NCBI GenBank assembly: GCA_964036315.1
Contig: OZ038487.1
Location: 51,209,219 to 51,273,218, forward strand
DNA: 64,000 nucleotides
Direction of reading: 5' to 3'
Source: Acanthosepion esculentum
Lineage: Eukaryota > Mollusca > Cephalopoda > Sepiida > Sepiidae
Positions 44,422 to 55,410 of this stretch are shown here, piece by piece. Within the stretch, counting starts at the first letter, position 1, and the number at the start of each line of letters is the position of its first letter. The notes below the pieces were generated by a model that was not told where the DNA came from, ran no database searches, and worked only from the letters and a program-made list of their open reading frames with translations. Made by a program: the position numbers and the translations under genes.

Positions 44422-44554
44422 GGGGTATAAAAGATAATGTCAAAGGTTATGTATTCAATTCTCTCACACTGTCAGCACTTCACTCGTTTTTATTAATAGA
44501 GATTCCTGTAAAAAAGAAACAAAATCTCAAGTGTAAATAAACAAGCTAATAAAT

Positions 44555-44660
44555 TATTTATTTTCTCTATTCATTTATTAGATCGTTTATTGGGATGGTT
44601 GCTCAAACATTGGCTCTTTACTAATCCATTCAAACTTTATAAAATGGAAAATAATAAATT
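44555..44660 (+). repeat. Repeat F copy 1, left part
   Basis: Matches 54935-55025 (TTTATTGGGATGGTTG versus TTTATTGGAATGGTTG; CCATTCAAACTTTATAAAAT versus TGATTCAAACATTATAAAAT). It is interrupted at 44661 by a LINE B copy. Confidence 0.65.
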
Positions 44661-45064
44661 TCCACTCTCCAACCTCTCTCTCACAGGTGGGATGTGGTGA
44701 GTCTCTCACTGCCCTATTGCTACTACCATGGAAAGTGCTTGGGCAAATTACATTCCTTGGTTCTGCCAGGTCTAACCTTCATGGCTAGGACCCACCATGC
44801 CACTTACATAGTAGCAAACCACCCACATTCCCTCCATATTCCGAGAAGCAAGTTCGGCTCAAACTGCTTCTTCATGTGAACCACGGTCCTGTGGAACAGA
44901 CTCCCAAGAGGATGTTTCTTCAATCACTACAATCTTAAGCTGTTCAAGTCTAGAGTTAACTGTTATCTTCCCCTCCTATATATATAAACTACTCCTTAGT
45001 GTAACCCTCTACCTCAATTGACCCCTGGGCTTTGCACAGGATGAATATTACTGTAAAAAAAACA
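44661..45064 (+). pseudogene. LINE B C-terminal copy inserted in repeat F
   Basis: Coding blocks in broken frames: TGGDVVSLSLPYCYYHGKCL, GKLHSLVLPGLTFMARTHHA, SGSNCFFM-like, TVLWNRLPRGCFFNHYNL-like. The 3' UTR ends GCTTTGCACAGGATGAATAT and then an A8 tail. The uninterrupted counterpart at about 55020 marks the insertion point. Confidence 0.75.
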
Positions 45065-45430
45065 AATAAGGATTTCCTTATAGTCGGTTTATATATTTTA
45101 ATAATTTAGTAAATGTTTATAAATTTATGAATAAAAAATTGTTTTCATGTTTATTTCTTTTTAAATTGGTAAATAATAAATATTTAGAATGTTGTAAATA
45201 TAAAATTAATCTTGTAATTAAACAATCTAATAAATAAATCAATAGCGTTTCACATTTTTCTTGTAAATTCTCAAGAACCAAAAAATATAAATTCTCTTTC
45301 ATTATATGTTTAGGTTTTATTACATTTCTAATCGTTGCTTTTTAAAACAATAAACATTGCCCAGAAGTGAAGATAATGAAAATAATACTCATGAAAAAGT
45401 GTCCTTTTGACACTCCATATTTTTGCAGGC
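45065..45430 (+). repeat. Repeat F copy 1, right part
   Basis: Order-preserving similarity to 55021-55410: TTTTAATAATTTAGTAAATG, TTTATAAATTTATGAATAAA, ATGTTTAGGTTTTATTACAT and a CCTTTTGACACT end. The frame at 45117-45302 (-) has no motif. Confidence 0.75.
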
Positions 45431-45604
45431 ACGAGATCCAAGAGAGCCAATTATTTTATATTGTATTCAAGAATTCTACCAGTTCTATTAGTTTAGTTAC
45501 ATTAAAATGTCTTTCTTTTCTTTTTGTTAGACATATGCACAAAATATTTAAGCACAACTTGAGTCTTAATTCTTGCATAGAAATTAAGCAACATGACTAT
45601 TGAT

Positions 45605-45835
45605 CATATCCTTCTTTTTCCATGTGCTGTATCCCTTCTGTTCTGCCACACTTTTACGCAAGTTCATTAGGTATGTTATGTGCTGTTTTCCTCTGTCCTT
45701 CTTGCCTTCATTATATCAGGTGTTTGTCCAATTTTCCAAGCCCTCTTTCCTCATTATATGCCCTAAAAATTTTAACTATTTCATCAGGATGTTATGTATA
45801 AGTATCTTTTTTTGTTTCCAAATATTCTAAATGGC
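45605..45835 (-). mobile_element. RTE-like LINE C-terminal fragment
   Basis: Minus-strand homology to 12300-12475, 25700-25900 and 47690-47860, the complement of the KxTLxLxIRKRQLxFLGHIMRKE block. Frameshifted. Confidence 0.55.
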
Positions 45836-46309
45836 TTATAGATTAGAAAAATGATATAACTGATAACACACTGTCATGAGTTTGTTTCTTCTTTACTGTA
45901 TAAAATAACCTCCTGAATTTACATTTAAATTAAAGGTTTTGTGCCATACTTGCTGCATATGACTACCTCCTGCCTAACAATTACCACTAAGAGCTTATTA
46001 TCCAAATAATTATTCACCAACCATCCCATTGACCAGTTCAATGATGTTATTAAGTACACTATTAGGCAACACAGTTTTGGTTGTTTAAAATTCCACAAAT
46101 TTATTTTGATTGATGACAAAATATTGTCAATTATCTACCAACTATAGTCTTTTTCAAGCCTGTTGATTCCCTGTGGAGTTTCCCCATGTTAGATGTTGTA
46201 ACTAGTTTCTGTAACAAGTACATATTTATGGGGTGGAGTTGCTAGTACCACACTCAAATGGTTTCAAATTCAGACTCATCATGCTTTTGTCTTACTCAAT
46301 TCATTATTT
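45836..46309. other. Unassigned DNA
   Basis: No gene or repeat recognised. Confidence 0.35.
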
Positions 46310-47284
46310 CATTTTTACAACTGGTTTGCCAAGCAAGTGATCTGGGGTGAGAAATGGATGGTTAACTTTAACGCCTCTAAAACAAAACTGCTCTCTATCA
46401 ACCACCACAAGGATCCATCCCTGCATCCCATTAGAATTTCTGATGACCAACTTCTCGAGACCTCCTCCCTGCGGCTGCTTGGTCTCACGCTGTCTGCTGA
46501 TCTGAGATGGAACAAATACATCGAGTCAGTTGCATCAGCCACCGCAAAGAAAGTTGGTTCCCTGTGCCGAGCCAGGAAATTTTTCTCCCCGGAATCGATC
46601 CTTCAAGTCTATAAATCGACCATTCGCCCTTGCATGGAGTATTGCTGCCATATATGGTCTGGGGCCCCTGCTGTTTGCCTCGGGGTTCTTGATAAGATCC
46701 AGAGACGGATAGGCAATGTGATTGGCCCTGATCTGTCATCTCGTTTGCAGTCGCTCTCTCACAGACGTGATGTTGCCTCGCTCTGCCTTTTTTACAAGTA
46801 CTTCCACGGTAATTGCTCTGAGGAGTTGCGTTCGCTTGTCCCTAGGCCTCGTGAATTTAAACGCCCCACGAGGCTGGCATCCCGCTCCCACCCCTACACC
46901 GTGGAAACTGTTAGATGTAGACGTCTCTTCTACTCCAATAGCTTCATGTCTTGCACATCTCGCCTATGGAACTCCCTTCCCTATTACTGTTTCCCTGACA
47001 AATACAATCTCCAACGGTTTAAGTGTAGCGTCAATCGACATCTCCAGTTGCCTTCATCTATCCACTTCCCTTCTCCACATCCTTTCATTTTTCATTCCTA
47101 TCTGCTCTCGCTCCGGATCTTCTGTGGCCCCCTTGCCTTTATCGACCCACTGTCTTTCTCTTTCACCACATCCCCTCCCTTGCCACTCCTATCTGCTCTT
47201 CCTCCAACCCTTCTTTAACCCCTTGCGTGATAGTGGCCTCCGGCCTTGCTTGGGGTGATACGATTTAAAAAAAAAAAAAAAAAA
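46310..47284 (+). mobile_element. LINE A copy, young, 5'-truncated, with A-tail
   Basis: About 975 bp ending CCTTGCTTGGGGTGATACGA then TTT and an A18 tail (47266-47284). It is nearly the same sequence as 40056-41085 in inverted orientation 5.3 kb away. Confidence 0.9.
46337..47218 (+). CDS. LINE A reverse transcriptase, C-terminal part (293 codons, partial)
   Basis: An open frame with no internal stop. Order of blocks: VNFNASKTKLLSINHHKDPS, SLRLLGLTLSADLRWNKYIE, KKVGSLCRARKFFSPESILQ, STIRPCMEYCCHIWSGAPAV, LDKIQRRIGNVIGPDLSSRL, RRDVASLCLFYKYFHGNCSE, RLWNSLPYYCFPDKYNLQRF, CSVNRHLQLP. This is the thumb/C-terminal region of a Jockey/CR1-like RT; the endonuclease and the catalytic palm are absent through 5' truncation. 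At codon 240 (47054-47056) a TCA replaces the TGA stop found in the 40 kb and 18 kb copies, so the last 54 residues are read-through of 3' UTR and not part of the native protein. The first Met is only the first ATG in the truncated copy; the frame is open upstream to about 46318. Confidence 0.85.
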   Translation: MIWGEKWMVNFNASKTKLLSINHHKDPSLHPIRISDDQLLETSSLRLLGLTLSADLRWNKYIESVASATAKKVGSLCRARKFFSPESILQVYKSTIRPCMEYCCHIWSGAPAVCLGVLDKIQRRIGNVIGPDLSSRLQSLSHRRDVASLCLFYKYFHGNCSEELRSLVPRPREFKRPTRLASRSHPYTVETVRCRRLFYSNSFMSCTSRLWNSLPYYCFPDKYNLQRFKCSVNRHLQLPSSIHFPSPHPFIFHSYLLSLRIFCGPLAFIDPLSFSFTTSPPLPLLSALPPTLL

Positions 47285-47589
47285 GTCAAATATATTTCAG
47301 GGTTGAGGGAGTTGCATCCCCTCTGCCATCAAATAGGATTATGGGATAGTGTAAAATAATGACTTTATTAGTCGAAAACTAATCAAAATTTATTTTCATT
47401 TTTTCAGACAAAAAACTTTGGCTTACTAGCTAAAAACAAAAAAATAATAATTATGTTTCTAAAATGTAGTCTCAATTTCTGAGTGAACATTTTTGTATAT
47501 ATAACTGTTATATACCATTCACTATTGTCCAAGGATTTCACTATACACAGAAGTGGGAGGTTCTTGGAACCTATCTTACAGTAGAATGG
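47285..47589. other. Unassigned DNA
   Basis: Nothing recognised. Confidence 0.3.
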
Positions 47590-47960
47590 TCCTTCTTCAG
47601 GTGGTGGGAAATCATGGCTCTCCACAACTTCCTATCCTTTGTAGCTCTAAGAAATATTTGTCTTCATACTATATCTCCCAGTCCCTGTTCTACCATTCAT
47701 TTACAGCTTATGAGTTAGGCTATGTTTTTCTCTGCTTTCTTGCTTTAGATATGTCCTCTGAGTGTCAAATTTTTCAAGCCCTCTTTTCTCATTATGTGTT
47801 CCAGATATTTCAAATGTCTCTTTCTAATTTTAAGTACACTTGTCTTTTCTGTTTCTATTAGCCTTAAAACGTCCTCATTGCTCACATGTCCGGTCCATGG
47901 TGTTCTCAGTATTCTTCTGTAGAACCACACCTCTGTTGCTTCAAGTCTTCCTTTCATATA
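47590..47960 (-). pseudogene. RTE-like LINE C-terminus
   Basis: The minus frame 47745-47957 reads RLEATEVWFYRRILRTPWTG then HVSNEDVLRLIE, TSVLKIRKRHLKYLEHIMRK and EGLKNLTLRGHI. This is the clearest example in the window of the endonuclease-RT (RTE-like) C-terminal signature. Farther downstream the homology continues in broken frames to about 47590 (WRAMISHHL-like end). No catalytic domain is present. Confidence 0.75.
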
Positions 47961-48720
47961 TCAGGAGATTGTCCAACATTCCCTGTCATATGCAAAGATC
48001 AATTGCATTGCATATGTGAATTAGAGATTCAGTAAAAGATACAGATATTTAATTAGTTTGATTAGATAGAAAGTCTAGATATAAGATATTAAGATCAAAA
48101 CATTTTTATGGCTTAGTCATTGTTCTTATTAACAAACAGGATTTCATTTTAATAATCTCCAATTTTCTTCAAGGGATATTGCCTTGTATTTATTATTGTA
48201 TTGGACAAAGAATAATAATTGGATGTAAAATACACGTTTATACAAAAAAAAAAAAATGAAAAAGCATACAAAATAGGAGCAAATTCTGTTTCCCTTGAGA
48301 ACCAACAGGTTTTCAAAAAACCTGTAGAAAATCAAGCAATGAGAAACAACAGCTGTTATATGTTCCTTTTATAGAAATGTACTTAACAGTAGATTTTCCA
48401 TCTTGTATTCATCACCTGCAGAAAATCAATAAAATTAGAGATGAATACTACATTAAAAAGAACAAGTCATTTGATTATTCTATATATTTGTTTATATATG
48501 CAAATATATAATATATAGAGAATATAACATGAATTTTGGCAAACATGGATAAGCATGCCTACAATAAAACCTAGTGTCAAAAAGGATGATTTTTTTCCGT
48601 TACATATCTAGAGGAAGAAGAGGGCCTTCTCACTCCTGTTGGAGGAACAACTTCCTGATTGACAATATCTTTATGGGTGTAGCCATACTCACCAGGCTTG
48701 GCCAATTGCAGGTTGGTGAG
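47961..48720. other. Unassigned AT-rich DNA
   Basis: Nothing recognised apart from short A-runs. Confidence 0.35.
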
Positions 48721-48724
48721 GCTA

Positions 48725-48955
48725 TTTAAGTTAGTGTTTTGAATTCAAAATTGTCTTTCTCCTAGACTGGCTGCCACCCAAGTTTATAGGATTCAGTTTG
48801 TCCTGCTATTTACCCACAGCTGGGGAGAGAAGGTATGGATTCAAAGCTTTCCCAAGAGTATTTGCATGTATTTGAATGCAACAAACTTGATTGGAATTTG
48901 AATTTAGTTCTCTAATTCTTCAATCCAAACTGCTATCCATTATTCCACCATGATG
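48725..48955 (-). mobile_element. S1 SINE copy
   Basis: The minus strand has head ATGGTGGAATAATGGATAGC, B-box-like AAATTCAAATTCC, body CTCTTGGGAAAGCTTTGAAT and CTGTGGGTAAATAGCAGGAC, and 3' region GGTGGCAGCCAGTCTAGGAG. Close in structure to the copy at 13453-13765. Confidence 0.75.
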
Positions 48956-49029
48956 AATAGTAACACTTCTATCAATTCATGATCATTAACAATCTTCTTC
49001 ATTTGTAATTCATTTCTGATAGCAACATT

Positions 49030-49115
49030 TTTTAGTGCTTTTCTATACTAAAATCATTTACACTGCATTTCTATAGTAAACATTTATAATGCATTTCTAC
49101 AGTAACCCATTAGTA
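49030..49115. repeat. Short degenerate tandem
   Basis: About three copies of a 25-bp unit close to TGCATTTCTATAGTAAACAT. A related sequence in opposite orientation may lie near 51180-51260. Confidence 0.5.
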
Positions 49116-49379
49116 ATAAATTTACATTATACACATAATAGTCCTATTTTATCTGTAACACTTGCATTAAATTCCTTACAAGAGACAACCTGTTTTCATG
49201 ATGATTATTTGAATATATGTATTAGTATAGACCATGTCATAAAGTAATGTAAAACTTTCAGACAGAGAAATTTTTATTACACATTCTAATATGGCCCTAA
49301 GACTTTTAGAACAAATTTGGTAAGCAGCACCAAGTTTTCAAATTGTTCTGAAAATCCCAATTTTCAAATTGGCAAATAT

Positions 49380-49495
49380 CGTGCTCGAATATTTTTCAAT
49401 ACGGAATCTATCTTACATATTTATAAGTCTACCATTTGTCTATCCTTTGGATATTGCTTTACTTCCTTTCTTGGGGTGAAATGATTAAAAAAATT
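49380..49495 (+). mobile_element. LINE A fragment with large internal deletion
   Basis: ARIFFNTESILHIYKSTICL-like codons (49384-49440) are joined within about 30 bp to the LINE A 3' end TTTCTTGGGGTGAAATGATT and an A-tail (49467-49495). Some 500-600 bp of the usual sequence between is missing. Confidence 0.65.
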
Positions 49496-49639
49496 AATTC
49501 CCCAGTTTAATTTTTAAGTCATCATCAGCATTAATAAACAGAAAAAATATTTGGCGGCATGGAAAAAGAAATGATATCATTTATAAATGGTTAATATCTT
49601 GGATAAAATGTCCTTAAGAAGTGTAGTTTAAGAGGATAT

Positions 49640-49950
49640 GTAGGATAGATAATGGTTGACCCTAGACAAGGTTAAAATTGTAGTGATCAGGAAAGTAACC
49701 ATCAGGAGTTTGTCCCACAAAGCAGCAGTTCCTGGGAAGAAACTGCCCAAATGGAATGTCCTTCTTACTAACGGAATACAAAGGGATTGGAGATAATTTG
49801 CTCCATCTTACATGGCATGGTGAATCTTAGCTGTGAAAGTGAGGACAGGTAGAACTGAGGAATAGAGCTCAATAGTGATAGAGAAGTAGTAAGAGGCTAG
49901 CAGTGTTTCATCTGTGGGGCAGGGACTAAAAATAAAACTGTAACATATAT
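49640..49950 (-). pseudogene. LINE B C-terminal fragment
   Basis: The minus strand reads FGQFLPRNCCFVGQTPDGYF then PDHYNFNLV, preceded by CHVRWSKLSPIPLYSVSK-like sequence. Matches 14150-14478. Confidence 0.65.
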
Positions 49951-50049
49951 ATATATACATTAATGGAGCTTTTAATCAAACATTATTTCTTATTCCCATT
50001 CACATTCAGTGGAGACTAAAAATGCAAAATTAATGCCTACCAGCCTAGA

Positions 50050-50165
50050 CAGACACATTTTATTTTATTTATTAAGATCTTCAATCTCTTGGCTATTAGA
50101 CATTAATTTAACTGTTTAAAAACTGGTATGTCTATTCAAACAAATGAACACACAAAATATAACAA
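50050..50165 (+). repeat. Dispersed repeat E, copy 2
   Basis: See 38410-38545 for the matching landmarks. Confidence 0.55.
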
Positions 50166-51309
50166 ATAGTAAGAAGAATATATGTGTATGTGTAGTCTAT
50201 AACCTGTGTAAAGACTCACATGCACAGATGTGAGAAAGTCACCAAACTGTGTGTTTATTGGCCCTGAGAAAAGAAAAGAAAAAATAGGTAGAAATTTGAT
50301 GCCAGTATAGCATATAAACTTCTATATTTTGCGGCCAATAAATGAAGCACAAAACAACTGAGAGACTCCCACAAATGGCCTGGAAATCGGTCAGAGCTTG
50401 GGGTTCATGGAGTACGTTGCCACCAAAAATCAGATAGATTTTGTAAGCCGATCATTGACTTGCCATAAGCCATAAAAATAGTTACCAGATCTGAAACAAG
50501 ACAGTCAGCAGAGAGATCTGAAATAGAACAGTAAGTACCAGATCTGCAACAACACAGCCGGTGACAAACAGACAGACAGACAGTGAACCTTACCAGCCTT
50601 GACGCACGTTACCATGACAATGCATCAGTTAGTGATGATCTTTCTACATATAAAGCTGAGAGAAAAGAGAGTTCTAGATCCTCTTCTCTTTGTTCACTGT
50701 TATTGCGCACGCTGGTGGCATTCCACCTTGCTTAGAGTGAAATGCTTAAAAAAAATGTCACTCGTCAATAAAAATGCGAGCAGTCAAGCTGATGAAACAG
50801 TATTGGAGTTGCTGTTAGTTACATCCCCTCCCCACACACACCTGTTGAGTGTTTGTTCATGGTGCTCATCAATTCCTTTTGGTGACTGACTGATTGTCCT
50901 GTGTGTTATTTTCTGTTAGCATCACTTGTGGTGAAAATATCACCTACCATGTGATTATTTGCATTGGACCCACATTATCACATCAACCTACACGCCCATA
51001 TGTTCAAGCAATTCATTTTGTGATTATTTTTATCTAAATTTTCTTAAAGAATTTGAGAATTCAATTTGCATTCTGTGCATTAAAAAATCAGGAAAAAAAT
51101 GATTTTCAGTAACCTAGAATTAATACAAACAATTCTGACTGAGTAAGGTTTTTTTTATAATGCAAATGCATGATTAATGATATTTACTACAGAAAAGCAA
51201 TGAAAATAATTTTCTATAGTAATGCATATTAAAAGGTTAAATTGTAGAAATGCACTGAAATCCAACAATAAAGAAATTGATGTAAATATTGACAAAATAT
51301 ACATATGAA
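50166..51309. other. Unassigned, with a LINE A 3' tail
   Basis: CACCTTGCTTAGAGTGAAAT plus A7 at 50728-50755 is an isolated LINE A 3' end. A (CAGA)n run lies at 50567-50582. The 96-codon frame at 50599-50889 spans the LINE tail and has no domain. Confidence 0.4.
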
Positions 51310-51626
51310 GCATACAATTACTGGTGCATCGAATATTGCTGCCACATCTGGTCTGGTGCTTCTGCTATATATTTAGAGATTCTTGAAAGAATCCAAAGAA
51401 GAATCTGCAATCTTATCAGTTCTGACTTGGCATTTCGGCTTCATTCACTTTCGCACCACTGTAACATAGCTTCCCTGTGGCTGTTCTTTAAATATTTTGA
51501 TGGTAATTGTTCTTTTGAGTTTTCCTCTTTGGTACCTTTACTTTACAAATTTTATTAGATTGGCAGCCAGATCTCATCATTTTATTGTTGAATTTGTTAA
51601 GGGTAAACATAAGTTCTATGATAATA
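51310..51626 (+). pseudogene. LINE A fragment, part 1 (split by mariner)
   Basis: Reads CIEYCCHIWSGASAIYLEIL, ERIQRRICNLISSDLAFRLH, NIASLWLFFKYFDGNCSF, SLVPLLYKFY, then breaks at the mariner element. Continues at 52413. Confidence 0.8.
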
Positions 51627-52412
51627 CAGGGTGCAATGAGTAAATTGCTGCCATTTTATATTTTTATTTTTTTATTTTGTTGACTGCATAGTATAGTAGG
51701 GTCAGTTGGGCACCATCTGTAAGAAAGTGAAGACGCTGATACAATTCACTCTGCCAGAAATTTGGAAATAGTTTGCTGTACTGTAAAGCACCAGAAGCTT
51801 TAATACAAATATTTCAGAGTGTTTGTGTGTCAATCTGAGGACAGTGCAGAGGATTTGGTGTTGGATGAGTCTAATGGTGATTATGAAGGTACAGCAGCTT
51901 GGAACACTCACTCTGATTGCTTTGATAAGAAAAGAACTCACAAATTTGTTGCTAGGGGCCTTATACTCAATACGGAGGCCTACACTAAATGCCTTGAGGA
52001 GGTAGTGTTGCCCTGGGTCAAGAGGGTGGCTGTTGGAAGACCCTATATCTGGAAACAGGACTCTGCATCATGCCACACAGGTAGGAGAACTCAGTAATGC
52101 AACCTGCTTGAGTATTATATGTGAAGCATAGTTGAGTGAGAGACCAACAAAACTCTTTGTAACACCCAAGATGAACTGAAGGCAAGCATTATGGCTGCAT
52201 TCACATAAAACAAACAAACAAGGAGACTGTCCAGAAGAGTTGCAAGAGACTCCGAAATATTCTGGACACCATGGTTGAAGCCAATGACGACTTTATTGAA
52301 TAAATTTACAAGATATTTTTGTGTAATTTTGGTAAGTCTATCTGTTAAAATGAGATGTCAGTGTTATTTTCATTTTTGTGTAATTTAGATGACAATTTAT
52401 CCATCGCACCCA
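51627..52412 (+). mobile_element. mariner-family element nested in LINE A
   Basis: About 786 bp from CAGGGTGCAATGAGTAAATT to AATTTATCCATCGCACCC, preceded by TA (51625-51626). Transposase debris: LVLDESNGDYEG, THKFVARGLILNTEAYTKCL, EEVVLPWVKRVAVGRPYIWK, QDSASCHTGRRTQ (second catalytic Asp), then a deletion covering the third Asp block. After that come TNKTLCNTQDELKASIMAA and a decayed NKETVQKSCKRL-like C-terminus. It is non-autonomous. Same family as 28009-28844 and 10358-10973. Confidence 0.85.
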
Positions 52413-52625
52413 GTTGCTTCTTCTCTTGCATTTGTTGCTCGTGGAATTCTTTTCCAGCTTTTCACTTTCATGTCATCTATGATCTTCAATAATTTTAATG
52501 CACCATCAGTTGTTGTCATCTGTTTCCTTGAACCATGGTCATTTATTTATTTCTCTTTCTCTTTCTTTCTCCAATAACCTGTTGTTCAATACCTTGCTTT
52601 GGGGTGAAATGTGTTAAAAAAGAAA
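52413..52625 (+). pseudogene. LINE A fragment, part 2 with 3' end
   Basis: Resumes the LINE across the mariner: SCICCSWNSFPAFHFH-like, YDLQ-like codons, then 3' end TTGCTTTGGGGTGAAATGTG and A6 at 52596-52620. Order and orientation agree with 51310-51626. Confidence 0.75.
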
Positions 52626-52673
52626 TTGTATAGAAACAGATGCATATGGACACAGTGATGAACAAACTCAGCT

Positions 52674-52675
<2 letters not shown>

Positions 52676-52706
<31 letters not shown>

Positions 52707-52728
52707 TTGAACAGATTGAGATAGATAT

Positions 52729-52775
<47 letters not shown>

Positions 52776-52939
52776 TGACCATACTAATACAGATTGGTGG
52801 ATAGACAGATTTGAAAAGACTAAGATAGATAGATAGCTATGAACAGACTAATACAGATAGATAAATTTAAACAGTCTGATACAAATAGATAGATAGATTT
52901 GAACCAATCGAGATAGATTTGAACAGACTTAGATAGATG

Positions 52940-52971
<32 letters not shown>

Positions 52972-53146
52972 TGAACAGACTGAGATAGATAGATAGATAG
53001 ATTTGAACAGACTGAGATAGATAGATAGATTTGAACAGACTGAGATAGATAGATAGATAGATAGATAGATATGAACAGACTGAGATAGATAGATAGATAG
53101 ATTTGAACAGACTTAGATAGATAGATAGATAGATATGAACAGACTG

Positions 53147-53197
<51 letters not shown>

Positions 53198-53370
53198 CAG
53201 GTTTGAACAGACTGAGATAGATAGATAAATTTGAACAGTCTGGTACAAATAGATAGATAGATTTGAACCGACCGAGATAGATTTGAACAGACTTAGATAG
53301 ATAGATAGATAGATAGATATGAACAGACTGATATTAATAGAAATACAGATGAACAGACTTAGATAATGAG
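52676..53370. repeat. GATA minisatellite with interspersed GAACAGACT units
   Basis: Runs of (GATA)3-13 alternate regularly with TTTGAACAGACTGA or ATGAACAGACTTA spacers, at least 15 spacers in about 700 bp. Higher-order units repeat (for example 52920-53060 resembles 53090-53210). The minus strand is open for 193 codons (52820-53401, IYLSIYLS repeats) because GATA has no stop in that frame, and this is not a gene. Confidence 0.95.
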
Positions 53371-54605
53371 AACAAAAGAAAGAAAGAAAGAACAAAATCA
53401 ATAAATAAATGGAAAAGTAGATACAAGTACAAAATAATAATAAAATCGAATGATTTTATCACACCTTTATTACATCCAAGATCTATTTTCTGTGCACTTC
53501 TAAAATAGCAACATGTATAGTACCATAATGTTAACTTCTGTATACACCAGTTTCAATATTCAGTGAAATATCACAGTTATGAACTATTTCTTTAATTTAT
53601 ATCCAGAAAGAGAAGTCATAAGACTAGAATAAGATACAAAGTCTTCTAATTTACTGTTTATCCTTTGGCAACAGATTATTCTTTCATTATTATCAATGCA
53701 AGTTGCTGATTTTCTTGAGCGTCTATTGTGCTTGTGTCTTGTAAAACATTTGTGCATGGTGCCTGCATAAAATAAGCAAAATAATTCAAGTAGATATTAA
53801 ATGAGTAATGTTGTTTATGAGATTCCACCTTCCAAAATCTTGGGATTGTAAAGTTATCTTTGCATTAATGATTGGTAAAGGTCCAGGCGAGAAATTGAAA
53901 AGTAAAAACAAAGATAATAGATTACAATGTTACAGGTGCCAAAGAAGAACTTGGAGATGTCAAGACAATGGTGAAATTAAAACCTGTTCATGCAAAGCAA
54001 AAGAGAATTAGGAGCTAAGAGTAAAATCAAACTGAGAGAGAGAGAGGAATAGACAAAGACAAATCTTATAAGACAGCCTCAGCAGACTGAAGGTTAAACA
54101 ATCCCTGTTTCTTTTGAATGATGATGATGATAACATTCTTCTAAAAGGACACATCAAAATCTAAAAATGCTAGACAAAGGCCATTGGGAGTGAACAATGC
54201 CTTGATAGGATCTATTCACCAAGAAGGTTTATGGCATGTGTGGTTGTGTGTGGTGTTTAAGAGATGGGTGGGGAAAACAGAAGGTTCTGAAGGGAGAATC
54301 AGTGTTAAGCACCAGACAGAAGATATTTTTTTTAAATATAGTTCTCTATATTTTTCCTTTGCTTTTTTTTCTTTTTTTTTTTTTAAAGATAGCCGAGTTA
54401 ACTACCCTTTTTTACATGCTGACTTTATAGGATTCCAAATTGTAGAATTTCCAACTTGAAATCTTCCTATTAGACACTGAGTCTGTTTCTAAGAGTTCTT
54501 TAGAAATGACCCCAGGTTCCTTGAGTTTGTGAATCAGTATAAGAATGAATGTATGTCTGAGTGTAAATATTTATCTAAATGCATACATTTATATTATTTA
54601 TACAT
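53371..54605. other. Unassigned DNA
   Basis: No gene recognised. Frames at 53808-54011 and 54184-54459 lack motifs. A short (GAT)n run lies at 54118-54132. Confidence 0.35.
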
Positions 54606-54609
54606 GGGA

Positions 54610-54735
54610 AAATCATTGGTTAGTAGTTTGGAAAGAGAAATCAGGAAAACAAGTTCAAATTCTAGCTGAGTTCATTATATTCTCTTTCATACAAATACCC
54701 TTGGGAAAGATATGAATCCATGGCAAACATGGACC
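54610..54735 (+). mobile_element. S1 SINE, 3'-truncated
   Basis: Head region with B box AAGTTCAAATTC, then ACCCTTGGGAAAGATATGAA. Confidence 0.65.
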
Positions 54736-54929
54736 TTTGTGCCTGCAAAAAATAAAAACAGAGTGCCAAAATTACTGTTTTTCCATAGACACTGCTATTA
54801 TTTTAACTCCACTCACTCCTAAGCAATGCTTACTGTTTTAAAAAGTGATGATTAGAACTGGAATAAAATCTAAACATATGAAGGTAAATTTATACATTTT
54901 ATTTGTTCTTGAGAATTTAAAACAAAGAT

Positions 54930-55410
54930 AATAAAAACCATATTTATTTATTATATTGTTTATTGGAATGGTTGGCAAAATGTTGGTTAACTGCCCATTG
55001 ATTCAAACATTATAAAATTGTAAATATGAATTTCCTTATAGATGGTTCACATATTTTAATAATTTAGTAAATGTTTATAAATTTATGAATAAAAAAATTT
55101 GTTTTCATATTTATTTCTTTATAAATTGGTAAATGAAATATATTAAAGTGAATTATTTTTAATTGTATTAGTTTTTAGAATGTAAGTACAAAATTATTCT
55201 TCTAAATAAGCAATCTAATAAATAAAAATTGTTTAAAAATTTTGTTGTAAATTTTCAAGAACAAAAAATGTATAAATTCATATGTTTAGGTTTTATTACA
55301 TTTATATTCATCACTTTATAAATCAATAAACAAGGAGTGAAGGTAGTTAAAATAATAGTGGTGTCAATGAAAAAAACATCCTTTTGACACTTCAGTTTTT
55401 ATGGGTAGGA
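54930..55410 (+). repeat. Repeat F copy 2 (uninterrupted)
   Basis: Counterpart of 44555-44660 plus 45065-45430 without the LINE B insertion; see those entries. It ends near CCTTTTGACACTTCAGTTTT. Confidence 0.75.

Noticed and set aside
46530..47258. Additional frames overlapping the LINE A RT (for example 46722-47258)
   Set aside because: Shadow frames of the RT; the 46337 frame carries the conserved blocks.
52820..53401. 193-codon minus-strand frame
   Set aside because: Product of the GATA minisatellite (IYLS repeats); no start context or domain.
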